Below, piece after piece: positions 13,282 through 23,711 of a stretch of 64,000 nt of DNA. This stretch comes from Acholoe squamosa. Taxonomy: Eukaryota > Annelida > Polychaeta > Phyllodocida > Polynoidae. Each line of letters begins with the position of its first letter. Position 1 is the stretch's first letter. The notes under the pieces are model-generated. The model had not been told where the DNA came from and ran no database searches. It worked only from the letters and a program-made list of their open reading frames with translations. The stretch spans positions 16,709,501-16,773,500 of the forward strand of contig OX439041.1 of NCBI GenBank assembly GCA_949317995.1. Reading direction: 5' to 3'. A program made the position numbers and the translations under genes.

Positions 13282-14601
13282 GTGCCAACGTTAATGTCAT
13301 GCCCTGTTTGCGTATATCATTATTATATCAACAGCTACTTTAGTATAGTTCGGGCTGAGATAATGACCCATCAAGGATCCAAACACATATGCAGTTTAAC
13401 ATACAAATGTATCATATGATAATATCATCAACTCATATTTTTATTCTTAAACAATGTCTGTGTATACAATACTTACACACTTAAGGAAGTATTGATTGTT
13501 CATAGGAATATATGTGATGAAGCATATAGATATGAATAATAGCATATACATTTATAAGTGAAATTGTCAGTCATTTCCAATGCAATTCATCTTTCCCTTG
13601 CCAACATTTCTGTTAGACCCCATTTGAGTACATCATTATCAGATACTTTTGTATAGTTAGCGATTAAATGCAAAATGTGTATGTAGTCATTGGTCTACAG
13701 TAATGTATATGGCGTTATACATGTATCAGTGAGCATGGAAAACAAGGCCTTCATACCATGTATATAGTGCATGCCACTGGAGTTATAAGCTGCTTACTAT
13801 GTTGAAAGGGGCCTATGAGGCTGCCTGGAGTTTACATCACTTAATGCTTAGTAGGTACTCGTCATATAATCAGTACTACTAACCACAATGATATGACATT
13901 TAACTGATTTAGCCAGATTTATATCCTACTAGTGACCTTCGTACCTCCACAGATACGAAGGTTGAGTGCTCAAATGCATTGCAACACCATCTAAATAAAA
14001 GCAGAATATCTATGAATCAGTCATTATAGGTCTAAGGGTAAGTTGCATTATTAAAGTAAACCTATAAACAAGGACATGAAAGATGTTGCAAATGCACATT
14101 CTACATCTCCAGCCGCACATCTCTGCTGAAATAGATAAATCTCGACTGATATCAGCATATCAATATAATATAAAAGCCTGCAGTTATGAACATGTTCAAG
14201 ACATGTTCATGTATTTCCGATACCCATATGAATCAAGTTAGGTCGAAGTGTCAAAATTATATATATTTGGCATGGTCAACCAAGGTGGTGGACTCACTGA
14301 CACAGGCCAGCCAGTACCCCTGGGCATACCCTTTGTACCACTGACTCCTTAGTATTATATCCATAACTAGTGGTATATGACAAGAGATATCTTTGTACAT
14401 ACATAGGTACTAATATCTCTACCAATTTAAACTAAGCAACTATAATTATCAATAATTGGTGCACACACTATATATTACCAATGTACGATATCAAGATCAG
14501 CAAAGATGTATGTCTAGATAGTCTCAATGCTAGTCTTTTTGCTACAGGCCGGACCAAATGTGACATCAGATTGACCTCTGGGGTTGAAGACCTAATGGTC
14601 A

Positions 14602-15879
14602 TCAGTCATAGACATGAAGACTGTCCTTTGCCTTGAGTTTTGTGACATTATACCATGATTTTGGTATGTCTGTGACTCTCAAATTTCTTTCCTTTACCAT
14701 CTCCTTTTCATAAATGCAGAAGCACCACTTCCAGTAGTCAGCAGAGGCCATGTCTGGACTCGGGTGAATATGCCAGTTTTTCACATACATTTTGTACTTC
14801 TTGTATGGATGGTAGATTTCCATTGGGTCACCCTTGCTGTTACACTTGTGTATTGTTCCACTACATCTGAACTTCCTATCAGACTGTACCTCAAAGTTAC
14901 AATTTTCTACCACTAGCTTTTTTGTGAATATCCAATGCCAGAATGCAATCCCTGATGGTCTGTGCTGAATGACCTCATGGCAGGTTCCTGAGGCAGCATG
15001 GTTTGGGTCTGAATTGATACAAGGTTCTTTGCAGAACGGGCATACCTCCTCGCAACCCCACAGTGATTCAAAAATCTGCAGGTAGGGTGGGTTTCCATCC
15101 CATGTGACTGTTTCAGGTTTTTCATCCATGAAGTGTTGCAGCACCTTTTCCTGCAGTACTCGTATATTCCTGGCAAAGAGCTTGACTAGATTGTCGAAAT
15201 CCTCCACCTCATACTCATTAATATCAGGAAGGCTCATACTAGTGAAGACAATTGTCTGATATTTGTCTGGCAGGGTCTTTGAGAAGCATCCAATGAAATT
15301 CCCAATGGTCCTCTTCTCATAGGTTTTGGTAGCTGTATCCATACTGCCCTTCAGTTCTTCTAATAATTCTTGGAGGAATCCCCCGGCTTTACCCGCATAC
15401 CATGAAGATTGATTTTGGATACGGAAGATAAAGTCATTTGTATATGCTTTAATCCAGGAGAGGAGATACTCTTTGGGATTCTGTGTATAACGTTTATGAT
15501 CCACAAAAGATTGCTTGTCTGCCAAGTCTTCCAGTACAACTTTGATCAATTTCTTCTTTGTATAGAAGTGTGGGACGATTTCTTTGAAGACCGCAATATG
15601 AACACAGTCCTTAACTTGTTTTTTGATCAGTGGTTCCAACTCATCACACATCATCTTAACGGCAACAACTTCTTTTTCCGTTTGTTCCACAGTAAGGAAG
15701 AAGAGATTCCTACAAGTCCTTTTGTAGTCCTTCAACTGGGCTGTAGCACTGTGTTTTTTGTCATAATTATCTTGCACCTCATTGAATATTCTCATTGCAA
15801 ACCTAGCAATGTGCACAACCAATTGCACCTCATCATAAGTCGTAAACATGACTGGTAAATTAGGCACTTTGTTCAGCAT
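14602..15879 (-). CDS. VLIG-type very large GTPase, segment 4 (C-terminal)
   Basis: This 425-residue frame is the C-terminal part of the interferon-induced very large GTPase (VLIG/GVIN) type protein that runs from 20961 to 14602. It continues segment 3 after a -1-type shift; only a few bases overlap at 15873-15879. It has a helical region with Lys-rich stretches, then a Cys/His-rich tail (CPFCKEPC near residue 280, with further Cys and His downstream) that could bind zinc, as in the C-terminal region of this family. Just before the zero-frame stop of segment 3 the sequence A AAG GGA (complement of 15879-15885) matches a canonical slippery heptamer. An indel from assembly or mutation is the simpler explanation. 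Confidence 0.75.
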   Translation of the reverse strand: MLNKVPNLPVMFTTYDEVQLVVHIARFAMRIFNEVQDNYDKKHSATAQLKDYKRTCRNLFFLTVEQTEKEVVAVKMMCDELEPLIKKQVKDCVHIAVFKEIVPHFYTKKKLIKVVLEDLADKQSFVDHKRYTQNPKEYLLSWIKAYTNDFIFRIQNQSSWYAGKAGGFLQELLEELKGSMDTATKTYEKRTIGNFIGCFSKTLPDKYQTIVFTSMSLPDINEYEVEDFDNLVKLFARNIRVLQEKVLQHFMDEKPETVTWDGNPPYLQIFESLWGCEEVCPFCKEPCINSDPNHAASGTCHEVIQHRPSGIAFWHWIFTKKLVVENCNFEVQSDRKFRCSGTIHKCNSKGDPMEIYHPYKKYKMYVKNWHIHPSPDMASADYWKWCFCIYEKEMVKERNLRVTDIPKSWYNVTKLKAKDSLHVYD

Positions 15880-18788
15880 CCCTTTTGCAGTATTTTCTTC
15901 GCGCCAAGAGGCTGAAATCCAGAGTCCTGCCCGGAGAGACGTCCTAGATGCAAATCACAATCCTTGAGAATTTGGTCAATGACAGAAACTGCCTTTGACT
16001 TGTCCTTGCAGATGCCTCTCAGAACGTTTTCATTCATGCTTCCCTCAAGGCTGCTTAGTGCTAGTCCTTTGTTTAACTCTTTGTCAAGATGAATAGTTTG
16101 ATTTACTTCTGGGTAAAACTGATGAAGCAGGTTAACTATAGCAGCGCTTACGTCTCTGCCTGTGATGGGACTTTGTAGGAGATACTTTGCTACATGTGCG
16201 ACTAGTCGTATTTCCAAACATTTGGTCATAGTTACTGACCTGTTTTCTAAATTGTTGAATACATGGATTTCCTTGATGACTAGCTGCAACAACCCCTCGG
16301 CATCTCCAAAGTTGAATCCATCAGGCAGTCCCCTTAGGTAAACATCAGCTTTCCTGAAGATGTCATTGATTTTTGTAATCACTTCTGCCTTTAGCTTTTT
16401 CTCATGACTTTTGTTCACTTTGGACACAATTTTTTCATATCTTGTGAAATCAAGATCATCTTTATTGATTTCAATTTCTTTGATACTGCCTTCCAGAATT
16501 GGAAAATCACTTAATGGCCTATCTCGAAGTGCACTTGCAATGAATGGGTGGTGTGCTCGGAATAAGTCATACAACAAATCAGTAACACTGCCCTCAATGT
16601 CAACCTTTGCCTTTTCATGACAAACATTGCCAATCCACTCAGTCCACACGTTTTCAAACTCAGATGAAAGGATTTGCTTATCTGTTGTTTTCAGATTTTC
16701 TGCTAGTCTCTGAACCTTTTTTAGGATTTCCTGCTTGTGATTATGCTGCTGTTTCTTCTTCTGCATCTTCACTTCATGATTGGCTTTGACTCGGTTGATG
16801 TCCTGTCTCATTCGGTCACAGAGGGTGTTAGCTGTGCTCTCTAGAGCAGATGTCTTTTCCTCCCTCCATAATTTTTCCATGATTCTCTTTTGGCTGTCGC
16901 TTTTTATGAAATCATTCAGTTCTTCTGTTACAACCTTTTGCATTCCACGGATGACAGCAATGGCTTCTCTTTTCAGATTTTCACATTGCTGATGCACATT
17001 AGCTTCTGCATCACTCAGTTGAATTGTTCTAAACCAATCAAATGCAGACACCTCAAGTTCATATTTCAGTTGGGAATATTTCTTCTCTAGATGGCTATAT
17101 GCTTTTGTCACAAGGCTGTTCTGAAACCCAAACACAAAGTCCTCAGCCAAAACACTGTTCCACATGTTTTCAATGAATAATTTCATTTCAGTCAGTCCAA
17201 AATATATTGGCCTTTGCTCAACCTGTTCTTTCATAAGGGTTTCCCTCGGTAATATGATGTGTTGATGATAGCCATTGTTGATGGATGCCATTGGAGGGTC
17301 ACCACACCAGAGGTGAGGGAAGCACCAGATGTGTTCCTGGTTGTCAAATTTAATGACCTGATCAAAGGAGTATATATCTGTAATGTTTTCCAAATCTGCT
17401 GCCTCCTTTGTTTTCTGGTCTAGGGTTTCTTGAAGCTTCTGAGCTTCTTTCCTCATTTTCTGTTTCGCATCATCTGCAGAAACATTCTGATGAATGAACA
17501 CACAGGATCTATCTTTTTGGATATAGCCGTTCACCATTTTCATTCTGAGAAAGGCATGGGACACAATCTGGAGAATGTCGTTGATTTCAGCATCAATCTC
17601 TCCTTTGATGTTGATCAATGTCACATTGCCCAGACCTATGACAAATGTTGCCAGCTCATTATCATGATCATACTTGGAGTCGCCCAATTCTGTAGCACGG
17701 AGACCCTCACTATCCAGGATAGCAGCATAGTTGAAAGGAAGACCACTGTCCTCCCTCACCTTCACAAGCTGCATGTAGACACCTCGTGTGCACCGACCAG
17801 CACTGACCGGGAACTGCAGCCCAAACATTGTATTGAGTAAAGTTGATTTTCCTGTGCTCTGTATTCCAAGAACTGATAGGCTGAGCAATTTCTTGTCTCC
17901 TAGTATTTTATCTAGTTCGGTATAAACGGCTTGTACCCAGATTAGTGGGACACCAGATGCGTCTCCATCCATTTTTTCCAGAGCATGTCCCTTTAGAAGA
18001 AGCTTTGCAGCTAGCAGAGGAAGGTTATCAAATCTTTTACACAGTTCCTCATTTTTGCTTTCAATGGCTGCCTCGTACATCTGACCAATTTCACGCATGA
18101 GGTGTTCCATTCCAAAAGTAACACTGGATATTTCTGTTTCAATATCCTGCTTTTCTTTTTGGTATTCTATGCTAGTTCTGTCAACACTTTTGTTCTTCAC
18201 CAATATCTCATATTTTCTATCTAGAGTAGGCAGCACCTTACGGGAAATGTCATTGATGTACATCTCTAGCCAACGCATGTAGAAGTCTATGCAGGGATTG
18301 TCAATACCTGACATTAGCCCATCAATAAAGGACTTGATAAAGTTATTGGGACTTTTACAAAGTTCTTCTTGTTTGGCGCGGTACTGTCTCATCCTTTCTT
18401 CTATTTCCCCTACTGCTTGAATTGATGTTGATTCTCCTGATACCTTCTTTGATCTTCTTTTTTCTTTCAGAAGTTTGCACCATTCTTTCCAACACTTTTG
18501 CTGCAAGGGAAGGAGTTCTGATTTTGTATGTCCTTCAGAATTAGACATGACATTGTCTGCCAGTTTCTTTCCCTTCTGACAAAACTCATTCATCTCATCT
18601 ATGATGATATCAGAAGTGACTTCATGTATCTTCTCCTTCAACACAGAGTATTCATCTCCGGTGGAGCTTTTTCTAATTGCTTTCTTTACATCTTCCCTCA
18701 ACTGAGAAGCATTTTTTTCCATATATTGGAAGTAAAGGAGAACACCCTTGTAGCATTTGCCCCTACCCTTTGTTTGTATTCTTGCCAT
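15873..18788 (-). CDS. VLIG-type very large GTPase, segment 3 (GTPase domain)
   Basis: This 971-residue frame holds the large G domain. The P-loop GIQSTGKST is at residues 308-316, followed by a CTRG switch-I-like Thr near 334 and DSEG (DxxG, G3) at 359-362. The IKGE around 394-397 lies after a conserved hydrophobic strand. Long charged alpha-helical segments follow. The sequence motifs are those of VLIG/URGCP-family GTPases, implicated in cytosolic, interferon-linked responses in vertebrates; a role here is inferred. The ORF start (18788) lies inside the overlap with segment 2. True coding probably enters this frame near 18720, at an A7 run (GGAAAAAAATG on the minus strand). The antisense frames on the plus strand are shadows. 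Confidence 0.9.
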   Translation of the reverse strand: MARIQTKGRGKCYKGVLLYFQYMEKNASQLREDVKKAIRKSSTGDEYSVLKEKIHEVTSDIIIDEMNEFCQKGKKLADNVMSNSEGHTKSELLPLQQKCWKEWCKLLKEKRRSKKVSGESTSIQAVGEIEERMRQYRAKQEELCKSPNNFIKSFIDGLMSGIDNPCIDFYMRWLEMYINDISRKVLPTLDRKYEILVKNKSVDRTSIEYQKEKQDIETEISSVTFGMEHLMREIGQMYEAAIESKNEELCKRFDNLPLLAAKLLLKGHALEKMDGDASGVPLIWVQAVYTELDKILGDKKLLSLSVLGIQSTGKSTLLNTMFGLQFPVSAGRCTRGVYMQLVKVREDSGLPFNYAAILDSEGLRATELGDSKYDHDNELATFVIGLGNVTLINIKGEIDAEINDILQIVSHAFLRMKMVNGYIQKDRSCVFIHQNVSADDAKQKMRKEAQKLQETLDQKTKEAADLENITDIYSFDQVIKFDNQEHIWCFPHLWCGDPPMASINNGYHQHIILPRETLMKEQVEQRPIYFGLTEMKLFIENMWNSVLAEDFVFGFQNSLVTKAYSHLEKKYSQLKYELEVSAFDWFRTIQLSDAEANVHQQCENLKREAIAVIRGMQKVVTEELNDFIKSDSQKRIMEKLWREEKTSALESTANTLCDRMRQDINRVKANHEVKMQKKKQQHNHKQEILKKVQRLAENLKTTDKQILSSEFENVWTEWIGNVCHEKAKVDIEGSVTDLLYDLFRAHHPFIASALRDRPLSDFPILEGSIKEIEINKDDLDFTRYEKIVSKVNKSHEKKLKAEVITKINDIFRKADVYLRGLPDGFNFGDAEGLLQLVIKEIHVFNNLENRSVTMTKCLEIRLVAHVAKYLLQSPITGRDVSAAIVNLLHQFYPEVNQTIHLDKELNKGLALSSLEGSMNENVLRGICKDKSKAVSVIDQILKDCDLHLGRLSGQDSGFQPLGAKKILQKGC

Positions 18789-20104
18789 TGCGTAAATATT
18801 TCTTCCTTTGAGAGCATCTTTCCACCAGATAGTACCAAAATGACATTCTTACAGAGTTGGTGAATATGCTTCATCTGGCTGACGACGACATCAATGCTCA
18901 GGTCTGCAATCTCTACACATACAACAACCACATTGGAAAGAGAACTGAGTGTCGTCAGCTGTTTGTCATGTTCTATCCCATCACCTCTTAAGTTCAGGAA
19001 CATGGTAACATCTGAAAGGGTATCTGATACACTCGATCCCTTACCATTTGGGAGGTGGAATGATGCCTCTACCAAACCCCTTGACATTGATCTTTCCTTA
19101 TCCCCATTTGGGGAGTCAACATCTAAAAATGTGTCATCAACTTGATCATTGATGACCTTATTCAGGAGTTTGGATTTGGAGAGCTGTGGACGTCCTAATC
19201 GTAGGCATGAAACAATTTTGAGTTTAGTGTTTACTGCTAATGCTTCATTGACTATATCTGAAGCATCATGCCAAGACAGTACTGTGCTTCGTAAAGCCCA
19301 GAGACTGAGTGTCAGGTTCTGTCCTGATCTATCAGGAATTAGGAAAGGGACAGCTAACCGACACTGGTTCATCTTCTCCACGATTGTTTGTCTCATGTTC
19401 AGATCACAGCAGCAGAATATGGCAAGAAACACATCTGCTGGATTAATTTGACAGTCATCTGCACACAAATCTGTCAAACTATCAAGACTGGTATTCTGAT
19501 TGTCATCATCATCTTTCTGTGAATCACAAACCTTTGGCTTTGCACAACTACGAATCTGGCTGATGATGGCTTTGCGATCAAGCATTATGATTTTCTGTAA
19601 GATAATCCAAGGAATGTCACGAATTTCAATTTCATCCTTTTTCTTGAATTCACCTATTGTCATGACCTCTGAAAATGAGATCTTCTCTGGATAATATCTG
19701 TCAAGGCCAAGATGCTTCACAATATCAAATTCCGCAGCTGGAGGGTACGAGATGTTAAGATCTGCTTCACTTATATTGTTATTGTGACCAGTCCTGTCAT
19801 GATCCATCGTTTCAAGATGGGAATTCTGTGTCTTGGGACATTCCATGCTTCTGTCATAATGTTCTGGTTCTAACTGAATGCAAATCTTTGGCTCTCGGAC
19901 CTGTGGGAGATTTGTTGCTGCAATTCCTTTCTTTTCAACTCCTAGGAGTGGAGCCACTTTCTCGTTTCTAGGATGATAACTTACGCTGTCTTGTGCAGTT
20001 TGTTTATAATCCTCAGTAACCTCTTCACAAAGCTCAGTAGATAAAAGATCTACAACAACAAAGTCATCTAATTTCTCATCTGGATGACCTGTTTTTGCTT
20101 TCAT
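18698..20104 (-). CDS. VLIG-type very large GTPase, segment 2
   Basis: This 468-residue segment lies between the N-terminal domain and the G domain. It contains a stretch around HLGLDRYYPEKISFSEVM followed by IPWIILQKIIMLD, which matches the CARD-like/linker region preceding the G domain in VLIG proteins. It then has a Rossmann-like region ending ...NVVVVCVEIADLS and NVILVLSGGK. It overlaps segment 3 by 91 bp because of a shift. The frame is open upstream of its first ATG back to about 20140, so the ATG is not a real start. Confidence 0.8.
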   Translation of the reverse strand: MKAKTGHPDEKLDDFVVVDLLSTELCEEVTEDYKQTAQDSVSYHPRNEKVAPLLGVEKKGIAATNLPQVREPKICIQLEPEHYDRSMECPKTQNSHLETMDHDRTGHNNNISEADLNISYPPAAEFDIVKHLGLDRYYPEKISFSEVMTIGEFKKKDEIEIRDIPWIILQKIIMLDRKAIISQIRSCAKPKVCDSQKDDDDNQNTSLDSLTDLCADDCQINPADVFLAIFCCCDLNMRQTIVEKMNQCRLAVPFLIPDRSGQNLTLSLWALRSTVLSWHDASDIVNEALAVNTKLKIVSCLRLGRPQLSKSKLLNKVINDQVDDTFLDVDSPNGDKERSMSRGLVEASFHLPNGKGSSVSDTLSDVTMFLNLRGDGIEHDKQLTTLSSLSNVVVVCVEIADLSIDVVVSQMKHIHQLCKNVILVLSGGKMLSKEEIFTQWQEYKQRVGANATRVFSFTSNIWKKMLLS

Positions 20105-20115
20105 TATAGGCCCAG

Positions 20116-20961
20116 CTATGGTGTTATACTGAACACCTTCAACCTAAACTTCCAAGCCTTTTCCAGCATTTCACTCAAATCCTCAACATTGATGAAATCA
20201 TCTCTGTGATTCAAAAGTATTTCCCAAATACCGACACATTTCCTTCCCCTATCCACCACAGTTCCCTCCTCCCAATCATCATCAAACTCAGAAAGTTTCT
20301 CTCTCATATCAAAAGAAGTTGCACTTTTTTTGTTGCCAATACTGTTTTTGAAAACCACTACATCCTCGGGATATGCAGTAGGATTGTTAACCCCAGCAGT
20401 AAATGCTTCGTCCACTGCTTGTTTGACAGTGCAGGCATCTTTCCTCACACCAGAATACTCAGCCCCTAATGAATGTATTTCACCAAAATGGATGTCGCCA
20501 ACATACACATGGGAGCCATACCTTCCAAATAGTGCCTGACAACTAGACTGAATCTGTTCTCTGTCATTTGAATTTGATACCTGTAACTGTAGTGCCTTTA
20601 AATCAACTAAAAGACCTTTTGACAAACGGATGCAACCCTCATCGAACAAACATCGATAACTTGGTACAACAGTGTGAAGACTGCAATGGTAGAAATCAGT
20701 TTCTGATGGTACAACCTCTTCAGATTGATCAAGCGCAGAATATGCTTTGCTTGAATCTATGCTAAGTCTCAAATGGTTTAATGCATGGTTAAATTTATCT
20801 ACCTTCTGCTTACAATAAGTCTTTATGTAAACCGTATTCTTTTCAATCAATGGAGGCAGTGATCTCACATTAGGTTTCACCTCAATTGCAACATCACACA
20901 ACTCAGACCTATCTTTGTATATATCTATCCCTTGGAGAGTGCGTCTCAGCATTTTCTCCAT
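20116..20961 (-). CDS. VLIG-type very large GTPase, segment 1 (N-terminal, MACPF-like region)
   Basis: This 281-residue frame contains GRYGSHVYVGDIHFGEIHSLG near residue 148, matching the FGSH...LHxGG signature seen in the MACPF-like N-terminal region of VLIG proteins, and an IWEILLNHRDDF motif near its end. The frame stays open upstream of the ATG at 20961 to a TGA about 60 bp away. A possible splice acceptor (TTTAG) lies in that stretch, so a further upstream exon is possible. It ends at a TAG, after which reading continues in the -1 frame (segment 2). All four segments together give about 2,100 residues, a little shorter than typical vertebrate members. Confidence 0.75.
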   Translation of the reverse strand: MEKMLRRTLQGIDIYKDRSELCDVAIEVKPNVRSLPPLIEKNTVYIKTYCKQKVDKFNHALNHLRLSIDSSKAYSALDQSEEVVPSETDFYHCSLHTVVPSYRCLFDEGCIRLSKGLLVDLKALQLQVSNSNDREQIQSSCQALFGRYGSHVYVGDIHFGEIHSLGAEYSGVRKDACTVKQAVDEAFTAGVNNPTAYPEDVVVFKNSIGNKKSATSFDMREKLSEFDDDWEEGTVVDRGRKCVGIWEILLNHRDDFINVEDLSEMLEKAWKFRLKVFSITP

Positions 20962-21189
20962 GGTCCCCTCCAGATCCTCACAACCGGTAACTTGGTAGCC
21001 TTCTGCTGTTCCTTCTAAATATCACTTGACAACAGTGAAAGAAGGCCTTGTCGCCTGAACGAAGAATGGAGGATATCACTTCATATCAACGTCTTGCCTT
21101 TATCAACATACTTCACGAATCTGTCCTGAAATGTAGACAATCTTCATGTGAGAGACTTTGCGACTTATAATTTTGGCATAGGGGGTGGA

Positions 21190-22190
21190 GAGAAGACACC
21201 CACCTTGTCAAACACCTTATGAAATATCATATCACCCTCCTTGTCAAACATGTTGTCATCCATCTTGCCAAACACCTTGTCAGCCCCCTTGGCAAACACT
21301 CAGTCACCCAGCTTTTCACCCACCTTTCCATCCACCTTGCCAAACACTTGGTCACCCACTCACCTTGTCAAACATGTCACCCACTTTGTCACACAGCTCT
21401 CAACAACCTTGTCAAAATCTTTGTTAGCCACCTTGGCAAATACTAAGTCTTTGTCAGCCACCTTGTCAAACACCTTATATCCCACCTTGTCACCCACTTT
21501 GTCACACACCTTGTCAAACACCTTATCACCCACCTTGTCACTCACCTTGTCACCCACCTTGTCACTCACCTTGTCAAACACTTTATGTCCAACCTTATCA
21601 CTCACTTTGTCACCCACCTTGTCACTCATCTTGTCTCACCCTCTCAAACACTTTGTTACCCACCTTGTCAAACATGTCAGCCACCTTGTAAAACACTTTG
21701 TCACCCACCTTGTCAAACACTTTGTCATCCACCTTGTCACCACCTTGTCAAACACCTTATCACCCACCTTGTCGCTCACCTTATCACTTACCTTATCACT
21801 TACCTTGTCACTCCCCTTGTCACTCACCTTGTTGCTAACCCTCTCAAACACTTTGTTACCTGCTTTGTCAGACATGTTGTCAGCCACCTTGTAAAACACT
21901 TTGTCACCTACCCTGTCAAACACTTTGTCACCCACCTTGTCAAACACTTTGTCACCCATCTTGTCACTCACCTTGTCATCCAGCTTGTCAAACATTTTGT
22001 CACACACCTTGTCATCCACCTAGTCACACACCTTGTCAAACACCTTGTTGAACACTTTGTCAAATACCCTGTCACCCACCTTGGTCGAACACTTTCTCAC
22101 CCACCTTATCAAATATGTCATCCACCTTTCCAAACACCTTATCAAACACTTGCTCACCCACTTTGTCAACCATCATGTCACCAACCTTAA
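21190..22190. repeat. 12-bp-unit minisatellite (ACCTTGTCAxxC)
   Basis: About 1 kb of degenerate tandem repeats of a 12-bp unit, plus-strand ACCTTGTCA followed by three variable bases. On the minus strand it reads as Asp-Lys-Val plus one variable residue, repeated. It is open in several frames on both strands, which is expected from a 12-bp period and is not evidence for a protein. It begins about 230 bp upstream of the first VLIG codon. Confidence 0.9.
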
Positions 22191-22575
22191 TTAGGCCTAA
22201 AAAAAGCTATGTTCAGGTAACCCTACCTACTCTATTTTTTTGTCCTACCCTAACTTTTGGTGGGCCTTTTATGAAAGATATTCCGGGATTTTGACCCTTA
22301 TAGACACATGGAAGTTTCTATTTTACCATCCCACACGTCTAGAGAAGCCATGAAGGGCCACGCATTCAAGAGAGATCAACATGAAAAAAACACTATTTCC
22401 ATCCAAAATATAAAGCTGAAAAGGATATTGGTGTCAAACTGTTAATCTGTCAAGTTAACAAAAAGGATTTACTGTCAACCCCGTTTTTTTGCCACTGTCA
22501 ATCTGTCAGTTGACACTGATTTTTCCACAGTCAATCTGTCAACTAGAAATTGTACATCTATGACAGCTGACCTGA

Positions 22576-22751
22576 ACCCTTTAAAGGCCAATGATGCATG
22601 AATGGATCGTGTCAATTGGTCATCACGATGCATCAATGCATGGTGAGTCATGGCTAGTAGCTCACCAGGACTATGGGGTTGATACATTCCCTGACAGTCG
22701 CCCTGATACCAATGGGCATGATGAACTCATGTATCAGCATTCCTTAATGGA
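22576..22751. mobile_element. piggyBac-like MITE copy
   Basis: The left end CCCTTTAAAGGCC follows TGAA, a degraded TTAA. The right end CCTTAATGGA precedes TTAA at 22752-22755. The interior TCAATTGGTCATCACGATGCA matches the 11281-11508 family. Confidence 0.6.
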
Positions 22752-22768
22752 TTAAGCAGTAATATTAA

Positions 22769-22857
22769 CCCTTTAAGGACCGTTAACACATTGAGACTTC
22801 ATTAGAGTGTATCATGTCAACCAGTGGGCACGATGTGCATTAGCAGCCATAAAAGGG
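22769..22857. mobile_element. Short piggyBac-like MITE derivative
   Basis: TTAA at 22765-22768 precedes CCCTTTAAGGACCG, and the right end is CCATAAAAGGG. At 89 bp it is less than half the length of its relatives. It lies 13 bp from the previous copy. Confidence 0.45.
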
Positions 22858-23382
22858 CCAATGCTTATGCTGAATAACAGCTGTCACAATTAAGATTCTC
22901 AAAGTTGACAGATTGACAGGAGAAAAATCAGTGTTGACAGATTGACAGTGAAAAGTCAATGTTGACAGCAAAATGTTCTACCTTGACGGATTAACAGGGG
23001 AAATTTCCACAGTTGACAGCAAGTTCATTTTCAGTCATATCTTCTTTCCATCTTAGGGATGGGAAACATTGTTCATTTTTTAAGGTGTAGCCCTTCACGG
23101 CTTCTGTACACATCAAATTCAGGTCGCATAGGCGGTCTTAAAAAGTTCAACAACAAATAATTTTTTTCCACACTCAGGTAGGACCTCCATGGTGGACATC
23201 GAGTTTAGAAATAAAAAGTAAGTCTATTATTTCCTCTATGCCAGCCTGTCTCACACACAAAGAGATAAAAAAATTAAGAAAAAACAGAAATAAAAATTTC
23301 CCTTCTTACCTATCCTAATTTGACCTCGTTAACTGAACACACCATTTTGTTAGGCCTTATCAAACATTATGACAGTCGGTAA

Positions 23383-23585
23383 CCCTTTAATGGTCCAATG
23401 CAGAAGTTCATCATGCACAGAGGTTGTTGTGATGCATCATTTGTCTTCTGGCGAGTCTGGTTGCCAGTACATCATTGCTGCATCAGTAATACCATCCGCG
23501 AGTATTTATGCACCACTGGGCTGGCCGATACATCTATATATGTAGCTAATTTATGCACAATCTATCTTGTCAGGTTGTAAAGGCA
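23383..23585. mobile_element. Probable piggyBac-like MITE, diverged
   Basis: Starts CCCTTTAATGGTCCAATGCA and ends near GTTGTAAAGG. Internal TCATCATGCA and TGATGCATCA phrases fit the family. The flanking duplication is not clear. Confidence 0.4.
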
Positions 23586-23711
23586 CTTACAGGTGTGGCC
23601 TCATTTCGGTGTAATTGCTTGAAATGTAGCCCTCTTTGCCATTCCGCTCGGCCTTTGTTTCAATTTCTGTCTTCAACTGTGCTTAAACCTGCGATTGAAG
23701 AAGAAGGCATT

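Larger units (their letters stand above)
13018..13660. repeat. Diverged tandem duplication with expanded microsatellites in one copy
   Basis: Copy 1 (about 13018-13350) and copy 2 (about 13426-13660) share an ordered series of phrases: CATCAA..., ATTGTTCATAGGAATATAT, ATAAGTGAAATTG, TGCCAAC and CATCATTAT. Copy 1 alone has the (TA)n at 13100-13146 and (CT)n at 13225-13279. Confidence 0.7.
22426..23028. repeat. Foldback repeat of (T)GTCAATCTGTCA units, split by later insertions
   Basis: The left arm (about 22430-22545) carries repeated CTGTCAATCTGTCA phrases. The right arm (about 22890-23025) carries the inverted TTGACAGATTGACAG phrases in matching order, including the shared ACTGATTTTTCYYC spacer. 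The TTAA-type MITEs at 22576-22857 lie in the loop, so they appear to have landed inside an older foldback element. Confidence 0.7.

Noticed and set aside
13064-13300. Arg-Glu repeat protein on the minus strand
   Set aside because: Pure translation of the (CT)n and (TA)n microsatellites.
15409-15858. 149-codon plus-strand frame
   Set aside because: Antisense shadow of the VLIG C-terminal segment.
21241-22190. Long overlapping frames rich in TLSPTLSLTLS or HLVKHFV
   Set aside because: They come from the 12-bp repeat period, which keeps several frames open on both strands; no domain or start context.
21190-22190. Possible CRISPR array
   Set aside because: Degenerate contiguous 12-bp repeats without unique spacers, in an animal-type genome.
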